Source: Streptomyces durmitorensis
Lineage (GTDB): Bacteria; Actinomycetota; Actinomycetes; Streptomycetales; Streptomycetaceae
Assembly: GCF_023498005.1 (NCBI RefSeq)
Contig: NZ_CP097289.1
Location: 4,402,001 to 4,466,000 of the forward strand
DNA length: 64,000 nt
Direction: 5' to 3'
In this document: piece after piece, positions 51,613 to 60,650 of the stretch
Position numbering within the stretch: position 1 is the first letter of the stretch
How the letters are laid out: each line of letters starts with the position of its first letter
Translations under genes and position numbers: made by a program
Notes under the pieces: generated by a model
The model's database searches: none
What the model was told of the DNA's origin: nothing
Seen by the model: the letters and a program-made list of their open reading frames with translations, nothing else

Positions 51613-52611
51613 TTACGCCCGCAGCGCCGTCCGCAGCCCCGCCACATCGATCTGCTCGGTCTCGTCATGCGCCGTCAGGTCGATGACCTGACCCGCGGCA
51701 CGGTCCGCGCCCTCCGCGGGGGCCTTGAACTCCGCCTCGGCCTCGGCCTTGTGCACGGCGAGTGCCTCCTCGCCCACCACGTCCGCGAGGTCCACGTTCT
51801 GTACGGACTCCAGCGCCCCGGCAGTCGCCTCGCTCTTCGTGCCGAAGAAGTCGAAGCCTCCCTGGACGGCCTTGCGGGGCCTCTGCGCGGGCGGCGCGAC
51901 GGCGACCGCGCGCTCATGCCCGCCGTACCCCTCGGCCGCCCCGGGCTTCCCCCGCGCTTCGTCCCCGTCCGCGCGCTGCCGGGAAGCCGCGCCCTCGGGG
52001 GAAGGCTTCGGTGTCAGCCGGTCGAGCGCCGCGTTCGCCCGTTCGTACATCGACGGAGGTGCGATCGACCCCGGGCGCACGACGGGAGCCGGTGCCTCGG
52101 CGCGGGCCGCGGGCTCCGGACGGACCGGGGCAGGCGGCAGCGCCCGCGCCGGAGCGGACGCCTCGATGGCGAGGAGCCGCCGCCCCTCAAGGGCGCTCGC
52201 CCGCTCGGTCTCCGCCGTCGCGTACCGCCGCAGCAGCGCCGCGTGTTCGTTGCGCAGGGCGGCAAGCTCGGCCCGCTTGGAGCGGAGCTTGGTCTCCAGG
52301 CGGCCCCGGATCTCACGGGACTCGTCGAGGTCGGACTCGCACTCGGCTATGCGTTCCTCGTAGCGCCACTCGTCGCTCTTGCGGGCGCGGCCCAGCTCGG
52401 CGACCTGTTTGCCGGCCGCGAGGTCCCAGCGGCGCATGACGACCGAGCCCACGACGGCCGCAGCGGCAGCGGCAGCGGCGAGGCCGCGGAGCACGACGGG
52501 TTCCGCGAACAGCCAGGCGCCGCCGGCGCAGACAAGAGAGAGGCCTGCGACCGTCGAGGGAGGAAGCAGCCTGTGAAGGGGTGGGGAATGGCGGTGACGT
52601 CCACGTGGCAT
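51613..52611 (-). CDS. Membrane protein with coiled coil and Pro/Ala-rich tail
   Basis: The 332-residue product has two N-terminal membrane helices (about residues 17-55, VAGLSLVCAGGAWLF and AAAAAAAVVGSVVM), a coiled-coil segment (about 65-145: RIAECESDLDESREIRGRLE, ELAALRNEHAALLRRYATAE) and a long Pro/Ala-rich disordered region. It ends in an acidic segment including GFDFFGTKSEATAGALESVQ. The start is the ATG at 52611. Function is not recognised; the shape suggests a scaffold at the membrane. Confidence 0.7.
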   Translation of the reverse strand: MPRGRHRHSPPLHRLLPPSTVAGLSLVCAGGAWLFAEPVVLRGLAAAAAAAAVVGSVVMRRWDLAAGKQVAELGRARKSDEWRYEERIAECESDLDESREIRGRLETKLRSKRAELAALRNEHAALLRRYATAETERASALEGRRLLAIEASAPARALPPAPVRPEPAARAEAPAPVVRPGSIAPPSMYERANAALDRLTPKPSPEGAASRQRADGDEARGKPGAAEGYGGHERAVAVAPPAQRPRKAVQGGFDFFGTKSEATAGALESVQNVDLADVVGEEALAVHKAEAEAEFKAPAEGADRAAGQVIDLTAHDETEQIDVAGLRTALRA

Positions 52612-52764
52612 GGCCAGAAACTTACCGCGCGTAGGCGAACTCTGGTGCCCCGCCCGCCAAAATGACATCGCCATAGTGCCGACTCCCCACCCTTCCCGCT
52701 CTTCTTCGGTCGCTCAACTCCAGTTTCGGCCGAGCGACTTCGAGGATGCCCTCCTTCTACCGCG

Positions 52765-53739
52765 CTACTTCTTGATCAATCCCTTCGACTCCAGATACTC
52801 CCTGGCGACATCGGCTTCCTTCTGCCGCTCCACATCGACCTTCCGGTCGAGTTCCGCGAGATCTTCCGTCGTCAGCGCCTTGGTCAGCTTCCCAAGGGCG
52901 TCGGCTATCTCCTTGTCGCCCGCATCCTTGGCGTTCACAACCGGAAGGATGTTGTCCGCATTCTGGAGCTTCTTGTCGTCCTCAAGGGCGACAAGACCGA
53001 AGCTGTCGAGCGTCGCGTCGGTGGTCGTGGTCAGCACCACCTGGTCCGTGCCGTTCTTGACGGCCTGCTTGGACTGCGTGGTGCCGACGCCCTTGGGGTC
53101 GATTCCCGCGACATCGATGCCGTACGTCTTCTTCAGGCCCGGAGCGCAGAACGGCCGCGACTCGCATTCGTCACTCGCGGCGATCTTGACCTTCTCGCCG
53201 GACTTACCGAGATCCGAAAGCGTCTTGAGCTTGTGCTCCTTCGCGTATTCCTTGCTCACCGCGAACGCGTTCTGGTCGACCGCATCGCCGACCGGAAGCA
53301 CCTTCAGGCCGCGCGGTTCGGCGAGCTTCTTCAGCGCGGTGACCGTGGCGTCCACGTCATTCGACGCGACCGGCTTCGCCTTCGGGCCGTTCTTGCCGAG
53401 GTTGAGGAACTCCGCGAGCGTCGCCGCGTATTCGGGAGCGACATCGATCGCGCCCTTCTTCAGCTCGGGTTCGTAGACCTCGCGGTTCTGGACGGTCTTG
53501 ACCTCGGCGTCGTACCCGGCGTCCTCAAGGACTCCGACGTAGAGCTCGGCGAGCACCTTCTGCTCGGTGAAGCGGGCCGAGCCGACGACGATCTTGCCCT
53601 TGCCGCCCGCCTTGTCCCCTTCGCCCTTGCCGTCCTTCTCCAGGCTGTCCCCGCCGCACGCGGTGAGCCCCGCGGTCAGCGCCACGACGGCCACGGCCGC
53701 CCCTGCCATCCGTCGCGCGCGACGCGTTGTGCTGTTCAT
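52765..53739 (-). CDS. Substrate-binding lipoprotein of a betaine/choline-type ABC importer
   Basis: The 324-residue lipoprotein has a basic signal, lipobox LTAC (Cys near 28), and an OpuAC-type domain: IVVGSARFTEQKVLAELYVG, REVYEPELKKGAIDVAPEYA, VVLTTTTDATLDSFGLVALE and a C-terminal LGKLTKALTTEDLAELDRKV. It binds quaternary amines such as glycine betaine, choline or related compounds outside the membrane; exact specificity is unknown. It is the last gene of a permease-permease-binding protein run, divergent from the ATPase. Confidence 0.9.
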   Translation of the reverse strand: MNSTTRRARRMAGAAVAVVALTAGLTACGGDSLEKDGKGEGDKAGGKGKIVVGSARFTEQKVLAELYVGVLEDAGYDAEVKTVQNREVYEPELKKGAIDVAPEYAATLAEFLNLGKNGPKAKPVASNDVDATVTALKKLAEPRGLKVLPVGDAVDQNAFAVSKEYAKEHKLKTLSDLGKSGEKVKIAASDECESRPFCAPGLKKTYGIDVAGIDPKGVGTTQSKQAVKNGTDQVVLTTTTDATLDSFGLVALEDDKKLQNADNILPVVNAKDAGDKEIADALGKLTKALTTEDLAELDRKVDVERQKEADVAREYLESKGLIKK

Positions 53740-53825
53740 CGGTGAACCACCATTTCGAAAGCCCTTGGAAACACTGGAAACTGCCGCTCCGGATGGGCGG
53801 CGGTGGGGAGCCTGCCGTCCTAAGC

Positions 53826-54506
53826 TCACCGCGCGACCCCCGAACGCCCTCGCATGGGGTTGAAGACCTTCCCCACCACGACGAGCACCACCTCCACGAA
53901 GAGCGCAAGCAGCGCCACGAGGAGCGCCCCCGCCACCACCTGGGGCGTGTTCTGCAGGTTGAACCCGGCCGTGATGATCCGGCCGAGGCCTCCTTCGCCC
54001 GCCATCGCGGCCAGCGTCGCCGTGGCGACGACCTGGACGCCCGCGGACCGCACGCCGGTCATGATCAGCGGGTACGCGAGGGGAAGCTCGACCCGCGCGA
54101 ACAGCTGGCGGCCGCTCATTCCCATACCCCGCGCGGCCTCCACCACCGCCCGGTCGACCTCGCGCATCCCGATGTACGCGTTGGTGAGCAGCGGCGGCAC
54201 CGCGAACAGCACGAGCGCGATCAGCGTCGGCACGTCCCCGTGCTCGCCGAGCGGGGTGAGCGTGAGCAGCACGAGCACCGCGAGGGTCGGCACGGCACGG
54301 CCGACGTTCGAGATGTTCACGGCGAGGGCGCCGCCCTTGCCGATGTGGCCGAGGTACAGGGCGATCGGCAGCGCGATCAGGCACGCGACGGCGAGGCACA
54401 CACCACTGAAGTAGAGGTGCTCGGCGAGCCGGTGCCACACCCCCTTCTCGCCCTGCCAGTTGGCACCCGTGGTCAGCCAGTCGTACGCGCCGGTTATCGC
54501 GTTCAT
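53826..54506 (-). CDS. ABC importer permease (OpuB/OpuC type), second
   Basis: The 226-residue membrane protein has about five to six helices and the BPD_transp_1 EAA-like loop (EVDRAVVEAARGMGMSGRQL) followed by RVELPLAYPLIMTGVRSAGV. It pairs with the upstream permease. ATG overlaps the upstream stop by 4 bp. An 86-bp gap separates it from the binding protein. Confidence 0.9.
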   Translation of the reverse strand: MNAITGAYDWLTTGANWQGEKGVWHRLAEHLYFSGVCLAVACLIALPIALYLGHIGKGGALAVNISNVGRAVPTLAVLVLLTLTPLGEHGDVPTLIALVLFAVPPLLTNAYIGMREVDRAVVEAARGMGMSGRQLFARVELPLAYPLIMTGVRSAGVQVVATATLAAMAGEGGLGRIITAGFNLQNTPQVVAGALLVALLALFVEVVLVVVGKVFNPMRGRSGVAR

Positions 54507-55231
54507 GCAGGTTCAGCCACCTTGGCCGTGCGTTCCGCGCGGGCGGGACGGTTCGTGCGTATGCGGTGGACGCGCGTCCACGGCGTGAGCCACCGCTGGA
54601 GGGCGAGCAGGAGCAGGTCGGCGACGATCGCGAGGAGCACGCAGAGCGCGGACGCGGTGAGCACCTGCGCCTTGAAGGTCGTGTCGAGGCCGTCGAGGAT
54701 CATTGACCCGAGGCCTCCGTAGTCGACGATCGCCCCTACGGTCGTCAGCGCCACCGTCGAGACCGTGGTGATGCGGACGCCGGCGAGCAACGCGGGAAGC
54801 GCGAGCGGAAGTTCGACCTCCCACAGCAGCCGCAGCGGGCCGTACCCCATCCCCTTGGCCGCGTCCCGCGCCTCGTCCGGCACGGCCTGGAGCCCCGCCA
54901 GGATGTTCCGTACCAGGATCGTCAGGGAGTACAGCACGAGGCCCGTGACGACCAGCGAGGCCGAGAGCCCGAAGAAGGGCAGCAGGAGCGAGAACATCGC
55001 GAGCGAGGGCACCGTGTACAGCACGGTCGTCAGGCCGAGGATCGGGCCCGCGAGGAAGCGCCAGCGCCGGGCGAGCAGCGCGAGCGGCAGCGAGACGGCG
55101 ACACCGATGGCCACCGAGGCGGCGGTGATGCCCATGTGCTGCACGGTGGCGTCGATCAACTCCTGGCTGCGGGAGCGGACGTACTCCCCGCAGATCCAGT
55201 CGTTCGTCACCAGACAGTTCTGTTCGCTCAT
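54503..55231 (-). CDS. ABC importer permease (OpuB/OpuC type), first
   Basis: The 242-residue membrane protein has about six helices (for example GLTTVLYTVPSLAMFSLLL) and the EAA-like loop DEARDAAKGMGYGPLRLLWE, then VELPLALPALLAGVRITTVS. The ATG at 55231 gives a cytoplasmic lead with two cysteines (EQNCLVTNDWICGEYV). It is divergent from the ATPase gene by 133 bp, so both promoters are in one interval; osmotic control is likely but no operator is evident. Confidence 0.9.
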   Translation of the reverse strand: MSEQNCLVTNDWICGEYVRSRSQELIDATVQHMGITAASVAIGVAVSLPLALLARRWRFLAGPILGLTTVLYTVPSLAMFSLLLPFFGLSASLVVTGLVLYSLTILVRNILAGLQAVPDEARDAAKGMGYGPLRLLWEVELPLALPALLAGVRITTVSTVALTTVGAIVDYGGLGSMILDGLDTTFKAQVLTASALCVLLAIVADLLLLALQRWLTPWTRVHRIRTNRPARAERTAKVAEPA

Positions 55232-55364
55232 CCCGCCCCACTCCCCCCGAGTCCGTTTCCTGAGGCCGTCTGGCGAGACCCTAACGCGGAGCACCGACAA
55301 TCGCCGAGACTCGTCGTACTGGCGCAACATGGGCTTTACACAACGCCCGCAACAATGGGGAATC

Positions 55365-56522
55365 ATGATCCGGTTCGAGCACGTCACCAAGCGGTACGAG
55401 GACGGCACCACGGCCGTCGACGACCTGTCCTTCGAGGTCGCCGAGGGTGAACTGGTCACGCTCGTCGGCCCGTCGGGCTGCGGCAAGACGACGACGATGA
55501 AGATGGTGAACCGTCTCATCGAGCCGACCGAGGGCCGGATATACGTCGAAGGTGATGACATATCCACCATCGACCCGGTCCAACTCCGGCGCCGGATCGG
55601 CTATGTCATCCAGCAGGTCGGCCTGTTCCCGCACAAAACGGTCCTGGAGAACACGGCGACCGTCCCGCACCTGCTCGGCGTGAAGCGCGGCAGGGCCCGC
55701 GAGCGGGCCGCCGAACTCCTCGACCTGGTCGGCCTCGACCCCTCGGTCTTCGGCGACCGCTACCCCGAGCAGCTCTCCGGGGGCCAGCGCCAGCGGGTGG
55801 GCGTGGCCCGCGCGCTCGCGGCCGATCCGCCCGTGCTCCTGATGGACGAGCCGTTCGGCGCCGTCGACCCCGTGGTGCGCGAGCACTTGCAGAACGAGTT
55901 CCTCCGCCTCCAGCAGGCCGTCCGCAAGACCGTCCTCTTCGTCACGCACGACATCGAGGAGGCGGTCCGCCTGGGCGACCGCATGGCCGTCTACGGAGAG
56001 GGCCGCATCGAGCAGTTCGACACCCCGTCGACGATCCTGGGCGCCCCGGCCAACGGCTACGTGGCGGATTTCGTCGGCGCGGACCGCGGCCTCAAGCGCC
56101 TGTCCGTGACGCCCATCGAGGAGGGCGACCTGGAGCAGCCGCCCGTCCTGCACCTGGACGACCCGCTGCCCGCGAAGCTGGAGGCCCGCTGGGCCGTCGT
56201 CCTGGACGGCGGGAACAACCTGCACGGCTGGATCTCCGCCGAGCACGCGCACGGCGGCGCGGGGACCGTCCGGGACCACGCGCGCCGCATGGAGGCATGG
56301 CTCCCGGTGGGCGCGACCCTGAAGCAGGCGTTCGCGACGATGCTCCAGCACGACGCGGGCTGGATCGCGGTCATCGACAAGGACAGCGAGGGCCGCTTCC
56401 TCGGCGTCCTCACCCCGGCCCGGCTGCACGAGGCGCTGCGCAGGTCGACGGCCGCGGACGCGCGCGCCATCGCGCGCGAAGAGGTCGAGCTGGAGACCAT
56501 CACGGCCATCGCCGGGGACTGA
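55365..56522 (+). CDS. ABC importer ATPase (OpuCA-like) with C-terminal CBS region
   Basis: The 385-residue ATPase has Walker A GPSGCGKTTT (near residues 37-46), Q-loop VIQQVGLFPHKTV, signature LSGGQRQRVGVARALAADPP, Walker B LLMDEPFGAVDPV and the H-loop THD. C-terminal residues 250-385 look like a CBS-type regulatory region (TLKQAFATMLQHDAGWIAVID), the ionic-strength sensor in OpuA-like importers. It stands apart on the plus strand from its permeases. Its stop is within a 23-bp repeat shared with the convergent esterase gene. Confidence 0.92.
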   Translation: MIRFEHVTKRYEDGTTAVDDLSFEVAEGELVTLVGPSGCGKTTTMKMVNRLIEPTEGRIYVEGDDISTIDPVQLRRRIGYVIQQVGLFPHKTVLENTATVPHLLGVKRGRARERAAELLDLVGLDPSVFGDRYPEQLSGGQRQRVGVARALAADPPVLLMDEPFGAVDPVVREHLQNEFLRLQQAVRKTVLFVTHDIEEAVRLGDRMAVYGEGRIEQFDTPSTILGAPANGYVADFVGADRGLKRLSVTPIEEGDLEQPPVLHLDDPLPAKLEARWAVVLDGGNNLHGWISAEHAHGGAGTVRDHARRMEAWLPVGATLKQAFATMLQHDAGWIAVIDKDSEGRFLGVLTPARLHEALRRSTAADARAIAREEVELETITAIAGD

Positions 56523-56589
56523 GGCCCTACTTGTCGGTCAGCTGAGGCCCTACTTGTCGGTCAGCTGAGGCCCTACTTGCCGTTCAACC
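56521..56589. repeat. 23-bp triplication at the convergent ATPase/esterase ends
   Basis: Units at 56521-56543 and 56544-56566 are identical; 56567-56589 is an imperfect third and is the true esterase end. Each unit carries, on the minus strand, a TAG stop preceded by LTDK or LNGK codons. Confidence 0.9.
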
Positions 56590-57691
56590 GCCCGCTGATC
56601 CACTCCAGCGTGGCGGGGATCTCCCTGCGCCACGTGTTGAAGTTGTGCCCGCCGCTGTCGAGCGTGATCGACGAGACCCTGGTGGGCGCCTTCACCTTGC
56701 CGATGAACTTCTCGGTGTCCCCGTAGTTGTCCTCTCCTTGTTTGCTGGTGGTGACAAGGAGGGACGTCTTGGGCGCCGGCATGTGGTCGAGGTACCACAT
56801 GAGGTCGGCGCGCTGCTCCAACTCCTTGTCGCCGTGGAAGAGATCGCCCGTCGTGACGTCGATCGGCGCCTTGTAGTACGCGGAGAGGCCCGCCCCCGCG
56901 GCGTACACATCGGGGTGGTGCATGGCGAGCTTCAGGGCGCAGTAGCCGCCCGTGGAGTCGCCGATGACGCCCCAGCTGCCCGCGCCCTTGCCCGTCCTGT
57001 AGTGCTCGGAGATGGCACCGGGCAGGTCCTTGGCGAAGAACGTCTCGGTCTGCGGGCCACCGGGGATGTCCACGCACTCGGTGTCCCGCGGCGGCGCCAC
57101 GGTGGGCCGCATCATGACCAGGATCATCGGCTGCATCTTGCCCTTCCTGGCCTGCTCATGGGCGGTCTGCGGGTAGTGCAGGCCCTTGATCAGCGCCTGG
57201 GCGGTGCCGGGGTAGCCGGTGAGGACGACGGACACGGGGAACGTGCGGTTCTTGTACCGCGACTGGAAGTACTCGGGCGGCAGGTAGACGTACGCGGGGC
57301 TCGCTGTGTCCGCCTCCTTCCCGCTGACGACGACCTTCTGGATCTGGCCGCCGGTCGAGGGCCTGCCGCCGCCGGGCACGTTCACGGGCCGGGTGCCGCG
57401 CACGTCGACGGGGGTCTCGCCCTTGGCGGGGTCGTGGTCGACGACGACACCGGGGCTCGTCTCCTGGCCGAAGAGATCCGCCCACGTGGCGTAGAAGCCG
57501 AACGCCTGGTTGGCGGCGAGGCCGACCGAGGCGAAGACCGCCAGCTGGGTGGCGATGAGCAGCCCGACACGGCCGATGACGGCCCGCCAGGACTGGCGGG
57601 CCAGGCGCGGCCAGAACCAGACCGTGCCGATGAACAGCACGACGGCGAGGAGCACCGCCAACGCGATGACCTTGTTGCTCGTCAGACCCAT
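56573..57691 (-). CDS. Membrane-anchored esterase-family protein
   Basis: The 372-residue protein has three N-terminal membrane helices (about residues 7-68), then an alpha/beta hydrolase domain of the esterase/antigen-85 type: PVSVVLTGYPGTAQALIKGL, the nucleophile elbow GDSTGGY, and a late histidine (SGGHNFNTWRREIP). The domain is placed outside the membrane. It is divergent from the MprF-like gene with 166 bp between. From memory the pair corresponds to SCO3396-SCO3397. Substrate unknown. The last codons are duplicated downstream (23-bp repeat). Confidence 0.88.
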   Translation of the reverse strand: MGLTSNKVIALAVLLAVVLFIGTVWFWPRLARQSWRAVIGRVGLLIATQLAVFASVGLAANQAFGFYATWADLFGQETSPGVVVDHDPAKGETPVDVRGTRPVNVPGGGRPSTGGQIQKVVVSGKEADTASPAYVYLPPEYFQSRYKNRTFPVSVVLTGYPGTAQALIKGLHYPQTAHEQARKGKMQPMILVMMRPTVAPPRDTECVDIPGGPQTETFFAKDLPGAISEHYRTGKGAGSWGVIGDSTGGYCALKLAMHHPDVYAAGAGLSAYYKAPIDVTTGDLFHGDKELEQRADLMWYLDHMPAPKTSLLVTTSKQGEDNYGDTEKFIGKVKAPTRVSSITLDSGGHNFNTWRREIPATLEWISGRLNGK

Positions 57692-57758
57692 GGGGTGTTC
57701 TGCCTGCGCTTTCTGCCTGTTCCGTCGTTCTTTTCCAGCGGTTTTCCGGTCGGGGAGT

Positions 57759-57785
57759 GAACCCGAGCCGCAGAAGGACCGTCCT
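57759..57785 (+). promoter_or_regulatory. Candidate sigma-E promoter for the MprF-like gene
   Basis: TGAACC (57759-57764) and CGTCC (57781-57785) are spaced 16 nt, matching the ECF pattern of SigE (GGAAC-like -35 and CGTC -10). It lies 73 bp before the ATG. The sigE operon is in the same window. Confidence 0.6.
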
Positions 57786-57857
57786 AGAGGGCGCAATGTC
57801 GCCGGATGCCGTTTTGGTGCCGGAATCGAGCTCTCTCGCAAAGAACCACGGGATGCG

Positions 57858-59747
57858 ATGTCTGTCAGGATAGATGCGGAAATGTCGGGTGGGGTTCCGG
57901 ACAGTGAGGGCCGTCGCCCCGAGGGTCGGGGCCGTACCGGCGGGTTCCGTGACGGCAGACTCCGTGACAGCAGGTTCGGCCGGATGTTCCGCGGCCCCCG
58001 CCCCGAGGCCGTCCCCACACTCGTCGCCCGCGCCTGCACCCTCGTCGGCCTGCTGAATGTAGCCGCAGGCGTCTTCCCCCGCTTCCGGCACAGCCGCATG
58101 CACGCGATCGCCGAGGTCCTGCCCGGTGCGCTCGGCCCCTTCGCCGCCGCGCTCGCGCTCAGCTCTGGCGTCCTGTTGCTGCTGCTCGCGCACGGCCTGC
58201 GCCGCCACAAGCGGCGGGCCTGGCGGGCCGCCGTGGTGCTGCTCCCGGCCGGTGCCGTGGCGCAGTTCGCCTACCGGCACTCGGTCATCGGCGTACTGAT
58301 CTCGCTCGCGCTCCTGGCGCTGCTGCTGCGCCACCGGGGTGAGTTCGCCGCGCTGCCCGACCCGCGCAGCCGCTGGCGGGCGCTCGCCAACTTCGTGCTC
58401 CTCGGGGCCGGTTCCATCGTGCTCGGCCTGGTGATCGTCAGCGTCCACCCCGGCAAGGTCATCGGGGACCCCAGCATCACGGACCGCCTCGCCCACGTCC
58501 TGTACGGCCTGTTCGGCTTCGAGGGCCCGGTCGACTACTACGGACGCACGTCCTGGACGGTCGCCTACTCCCTCGGGGCACTCGGCCTGCTCACCGCGAT
58601 CACCACCATCTACCTCGCCTTCCGCCCCGAACACCCGGCCGCGCGCCTCACCGAGGACGACGAGACGAAGCTGCGCGCCCTGCTCGACAAGCACGGCGCC
58701 CGCGACTCGCTCGGCCACTTCGCGCTCCGCCGCGACAAGGGCGCCGTCTTCTCCCCCAGCGGCAAGGCGGCGGTCACCTACCGCGTCGTCTCCGGAGTGA
58801 TGCTCGCCAGCGGCGACCCGATCGGCGACGTGGAGGCCTGGCCCGGCGCGATCGAGCGCTTCATGGACGAGGCAAAGGCCCACTCCTGGACGCCCGCCGT
58901 CATGGGCTGCTCCGAGACGGGCGGCGAGGTCTGGACCCGCGAGACCGGACTCGACGCGCTCGAACTGGGCGACGAGGCGGTGGTGGATGTCGTGGATTTC
59001 TCCCTGTCCGGGCGTGCGATGCGCAACGTACGCCAGATGGTCAAGCGGATCGAGCGGAATGGATACGAGACCCGCGTGCGGCGCGTGCGTGACCTCGGGG
59101 AGCGCGAACTGGAGCGGATACAGCGCGCCGCCGACGACTGGCGCGGCACCGACACCGAACGCGGCTTCTCCATGGCGCTCGGCCGCATCGGCGACCCGGA
59201 GGACGGCGACTGTCTGATCGCGACGGCCCACAAGGCCGATGACGAACCGGGGCCCTACGGAGACCTCAAGGCCGTCCTCCACTTCGTCCCCTGGGGCAAG
59301 GACGGCGTCTCCCTGGACCTCATGCGCCGCGACCGCGCGGCCGACCCCGGCATGAACGAGCTGCTCATCGTGGCCGCCCTCCAGGCCGCACCGAAGCTCG
59401 GCATCGCCCGTGTCTCACTCAACTTCGCGATGTTCCGCGCGGCCCTCGCACGCGGCGAGAAGATCGGCGCGGGCCCGGTCCTGCGCGCCTGGAGGGGCCT
59501 GCTCGTCTTCCTCTCCCGCTGGTTCCAGATCGAGTCCCTGTACAAGTTCAACGCGAAGTTCCGCCCCCGCTGGGAGCCCCGCTTCGTGGTCTACCGCTCC
59601 TCCAAGGACCTCCCCCGCATCGGCATCGCGGCCATGCAGGCCGAGGGCTTCGTCACCCTCACCCTGCCCCGATTCCTGCGCCGTGGGACCGCCCAGCGCC
59701 GCCCCTGCCCGCACCGCACGGCGGAGCACGAGGTCCGGGCGGCATAG
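57858..59747 (+). CDS. MprF/LysX-like membrane aminoacyl-phosphatidylglycerol synthase-type protein
   Basis: The 629-residue protein has about six membrane helices (residues 55-250), then a soluble phosphatidylglycerol lysyltransferase domain (DUF2156): LLDKHGARDSLGHFALRRDK, VTYRVVSGVMLASGDPIGD, FSLSGRAMRNVRQMVKRIER and FRPRWEPRFVVYRSSKDLPR. It lacks the lysyl-tRNA-synthetase part of mycobacterial LysX. The family adds amino acids to lipids outside the cell, changing surface charge. A SigE-type promoter lies upstream, consistent with membrane control under cell-envelope stress. ATG at 57858 is chosen; the upstream frame crosses the promoter and is not credible. Confidence 0.88.
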   Translation: MSVRIDAEMSGGVPDSEGRRPEGRGRTGGFRDGRLRDSRFGRMFRGPRPEAVPTLVARACTLVGLLNVAAGVFPRFRHSRMHAIAEVLPGALGPFAAALALSSGVLLLLLAHGLRRHKRRAWRAAVVLLPAGAVAQFAYRHSVIGVLISLALLALLLRHRGEFAALPDPRSRWRALANFVLLGAGSIVLGLVIVSVHPGKVIGDPSITDRLAHVLYGLFGFEGPVDYYGRTSWTVAYSLGALGLLTAITTIYLAFRPEHPAARLTEDDETKLRALLDKHGARDSLGHFALRRDKGAVFSPSGKAAVTYRVVSGVMLASGDPIGDVEAWPGAIERFMDEAKAHSWTPAVMGCSETGGEVWTRETGLDALELGDEAVVDVVDFSLSGRAMRNVRQMVKRIERNGYETRVRRVRDLGERELERIQRAADDWRGTDTERGFSMALGRIGDPEDGDCLIATAHKADDEPGPYGDLKAVLHFVPWGKDGVSLDLMRRDRAADPGMNELLIVAALQAAPKLGIARVSLNFAMFRAALARGEKIGAGPVLRAWRGLLVFLSRWFQIESLYKFNAKFRPRWEPRFVVYRSSKDLPRIGIAAMQAEGFVTLTLPRFLRRGTAQRRPCPHRTAEHEVRAA

Positions 59748-59777
59748 ACCCCGCCCGCACGGGCCTAGGCTGGAGGC

Positions 59778-60650
59778 ATGAGTACGTTGCGCGGGCGGGG
59801 ATCGGTCGAGGGGCTGCCGGAGTGGGGCCGCTGTGCGGTCATGGGGGTCGTGAACGTGACCCCCGACTCCTTCTCCGACGGGGGCCGCTGGTTCGACACC
59901 ACGGCCGCCGTCAAGCACGGCATCGACCTGGTCGCCCAGGGCGCCGACCTGGTCGACGTGGGCGGTGAGTCGACCCGTCCCGGCGCCCCGCGCGTGGACG
60001 AGGACGAGGAGCTGCGGCGCGTCGTCCCCGTCGTGCGGGGCCTTTCGGCCGAGGGCGTCACGGTCTCCGTGGACACCATGCGGGCCACCGTCGCCGAGCA
60101 GGCGCTCGCCGCGGGCGCCGTCCTGGTGAACGACGTCAGCGGCGGCCTCGCCGACGAGCGCATGGTCCCCGCGGTCGCCGCCGCCGGCGCGCCCTTCGTG
60201 GTGATGCACTGGCGCGGCTTCCTCACCGACATGCACGCCAAGCCCGTCTACGAGGACGTGGTCTCCGAAGTCGTCGACGAGCTGCACGCGCGCGTGCAGG
60301 CCGCCATCGAGGGCGGCATCGCCCCCGAGCGCATCGTCGTCGACCCGGGCCTCGGCTTCTCCAAGGACGCCGAGCACGACCTGGCGCTCCTGGCCCGCAT
60401 CGACCGCCTCCGTGAGCTCGGTCATCCGATCCTGGTCGCCGCATCCCGCAAGCGTTTCCTCGGCCGCGTCCTCGCGGGCCCCGAGGGCGCGCCGCCGCCC
60501 GCCCGCGAGCGCGACGCCGCCACCGCCGCGGTCTCCGCCATCGCCGCCCACCAGGGCGCCTGGGCGGTCCGCGTGCACGAGGTGCGGGCCACCGCCGACG
60601 CCGTCCGTGTCGCGCACGCCGTGACCAGCGCGGCGGGCGGTCCACAGTGA
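59778..60650 (+). CDS. folP: Dihydropteroate synthase
   Basis: The 290-residue enzyme condenses pterin pyrophosphate with p-aminobenzoate. It has the pABA/pterin signatures VMGVVNVTPDSFSDGGRWFD, DLVDVGGESTRPGAPRVDED, LVNDVSGGLADERMV and ILVAASRKRFLGRVLAG. Its stop overlaps the next gene's GTG as GTGA. It heads the folate run folP-NTF2-folB-folK. Sulfonamides would target this product. Confidence 0.95.
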   Translation: MSTLRGRGSVEGLPEWGRCAVMGVVNVTPDSFSDGGRWFDTTAAVKHGIDLVAQGADLVDVGGESTRPGAPRVDEDEELRRVVPVVRGLSAEGVTVSVDTMRATVAEQALAAGAVLVNDVSGGLADERMVPAVAAAGAPFVVMHWRGFLTDMHAKPVYEDVVSEVVDELHARVQAAIEGGIAPERIVVDPGLGFSKDAEHDLALLARIDRLRELGHPILVAASRKRFLGRVLAGPEGAPPPARERDAATAAVSAIAAHQGAWAVRVHEVRATADAVRVAHAVTSAAGGPQ

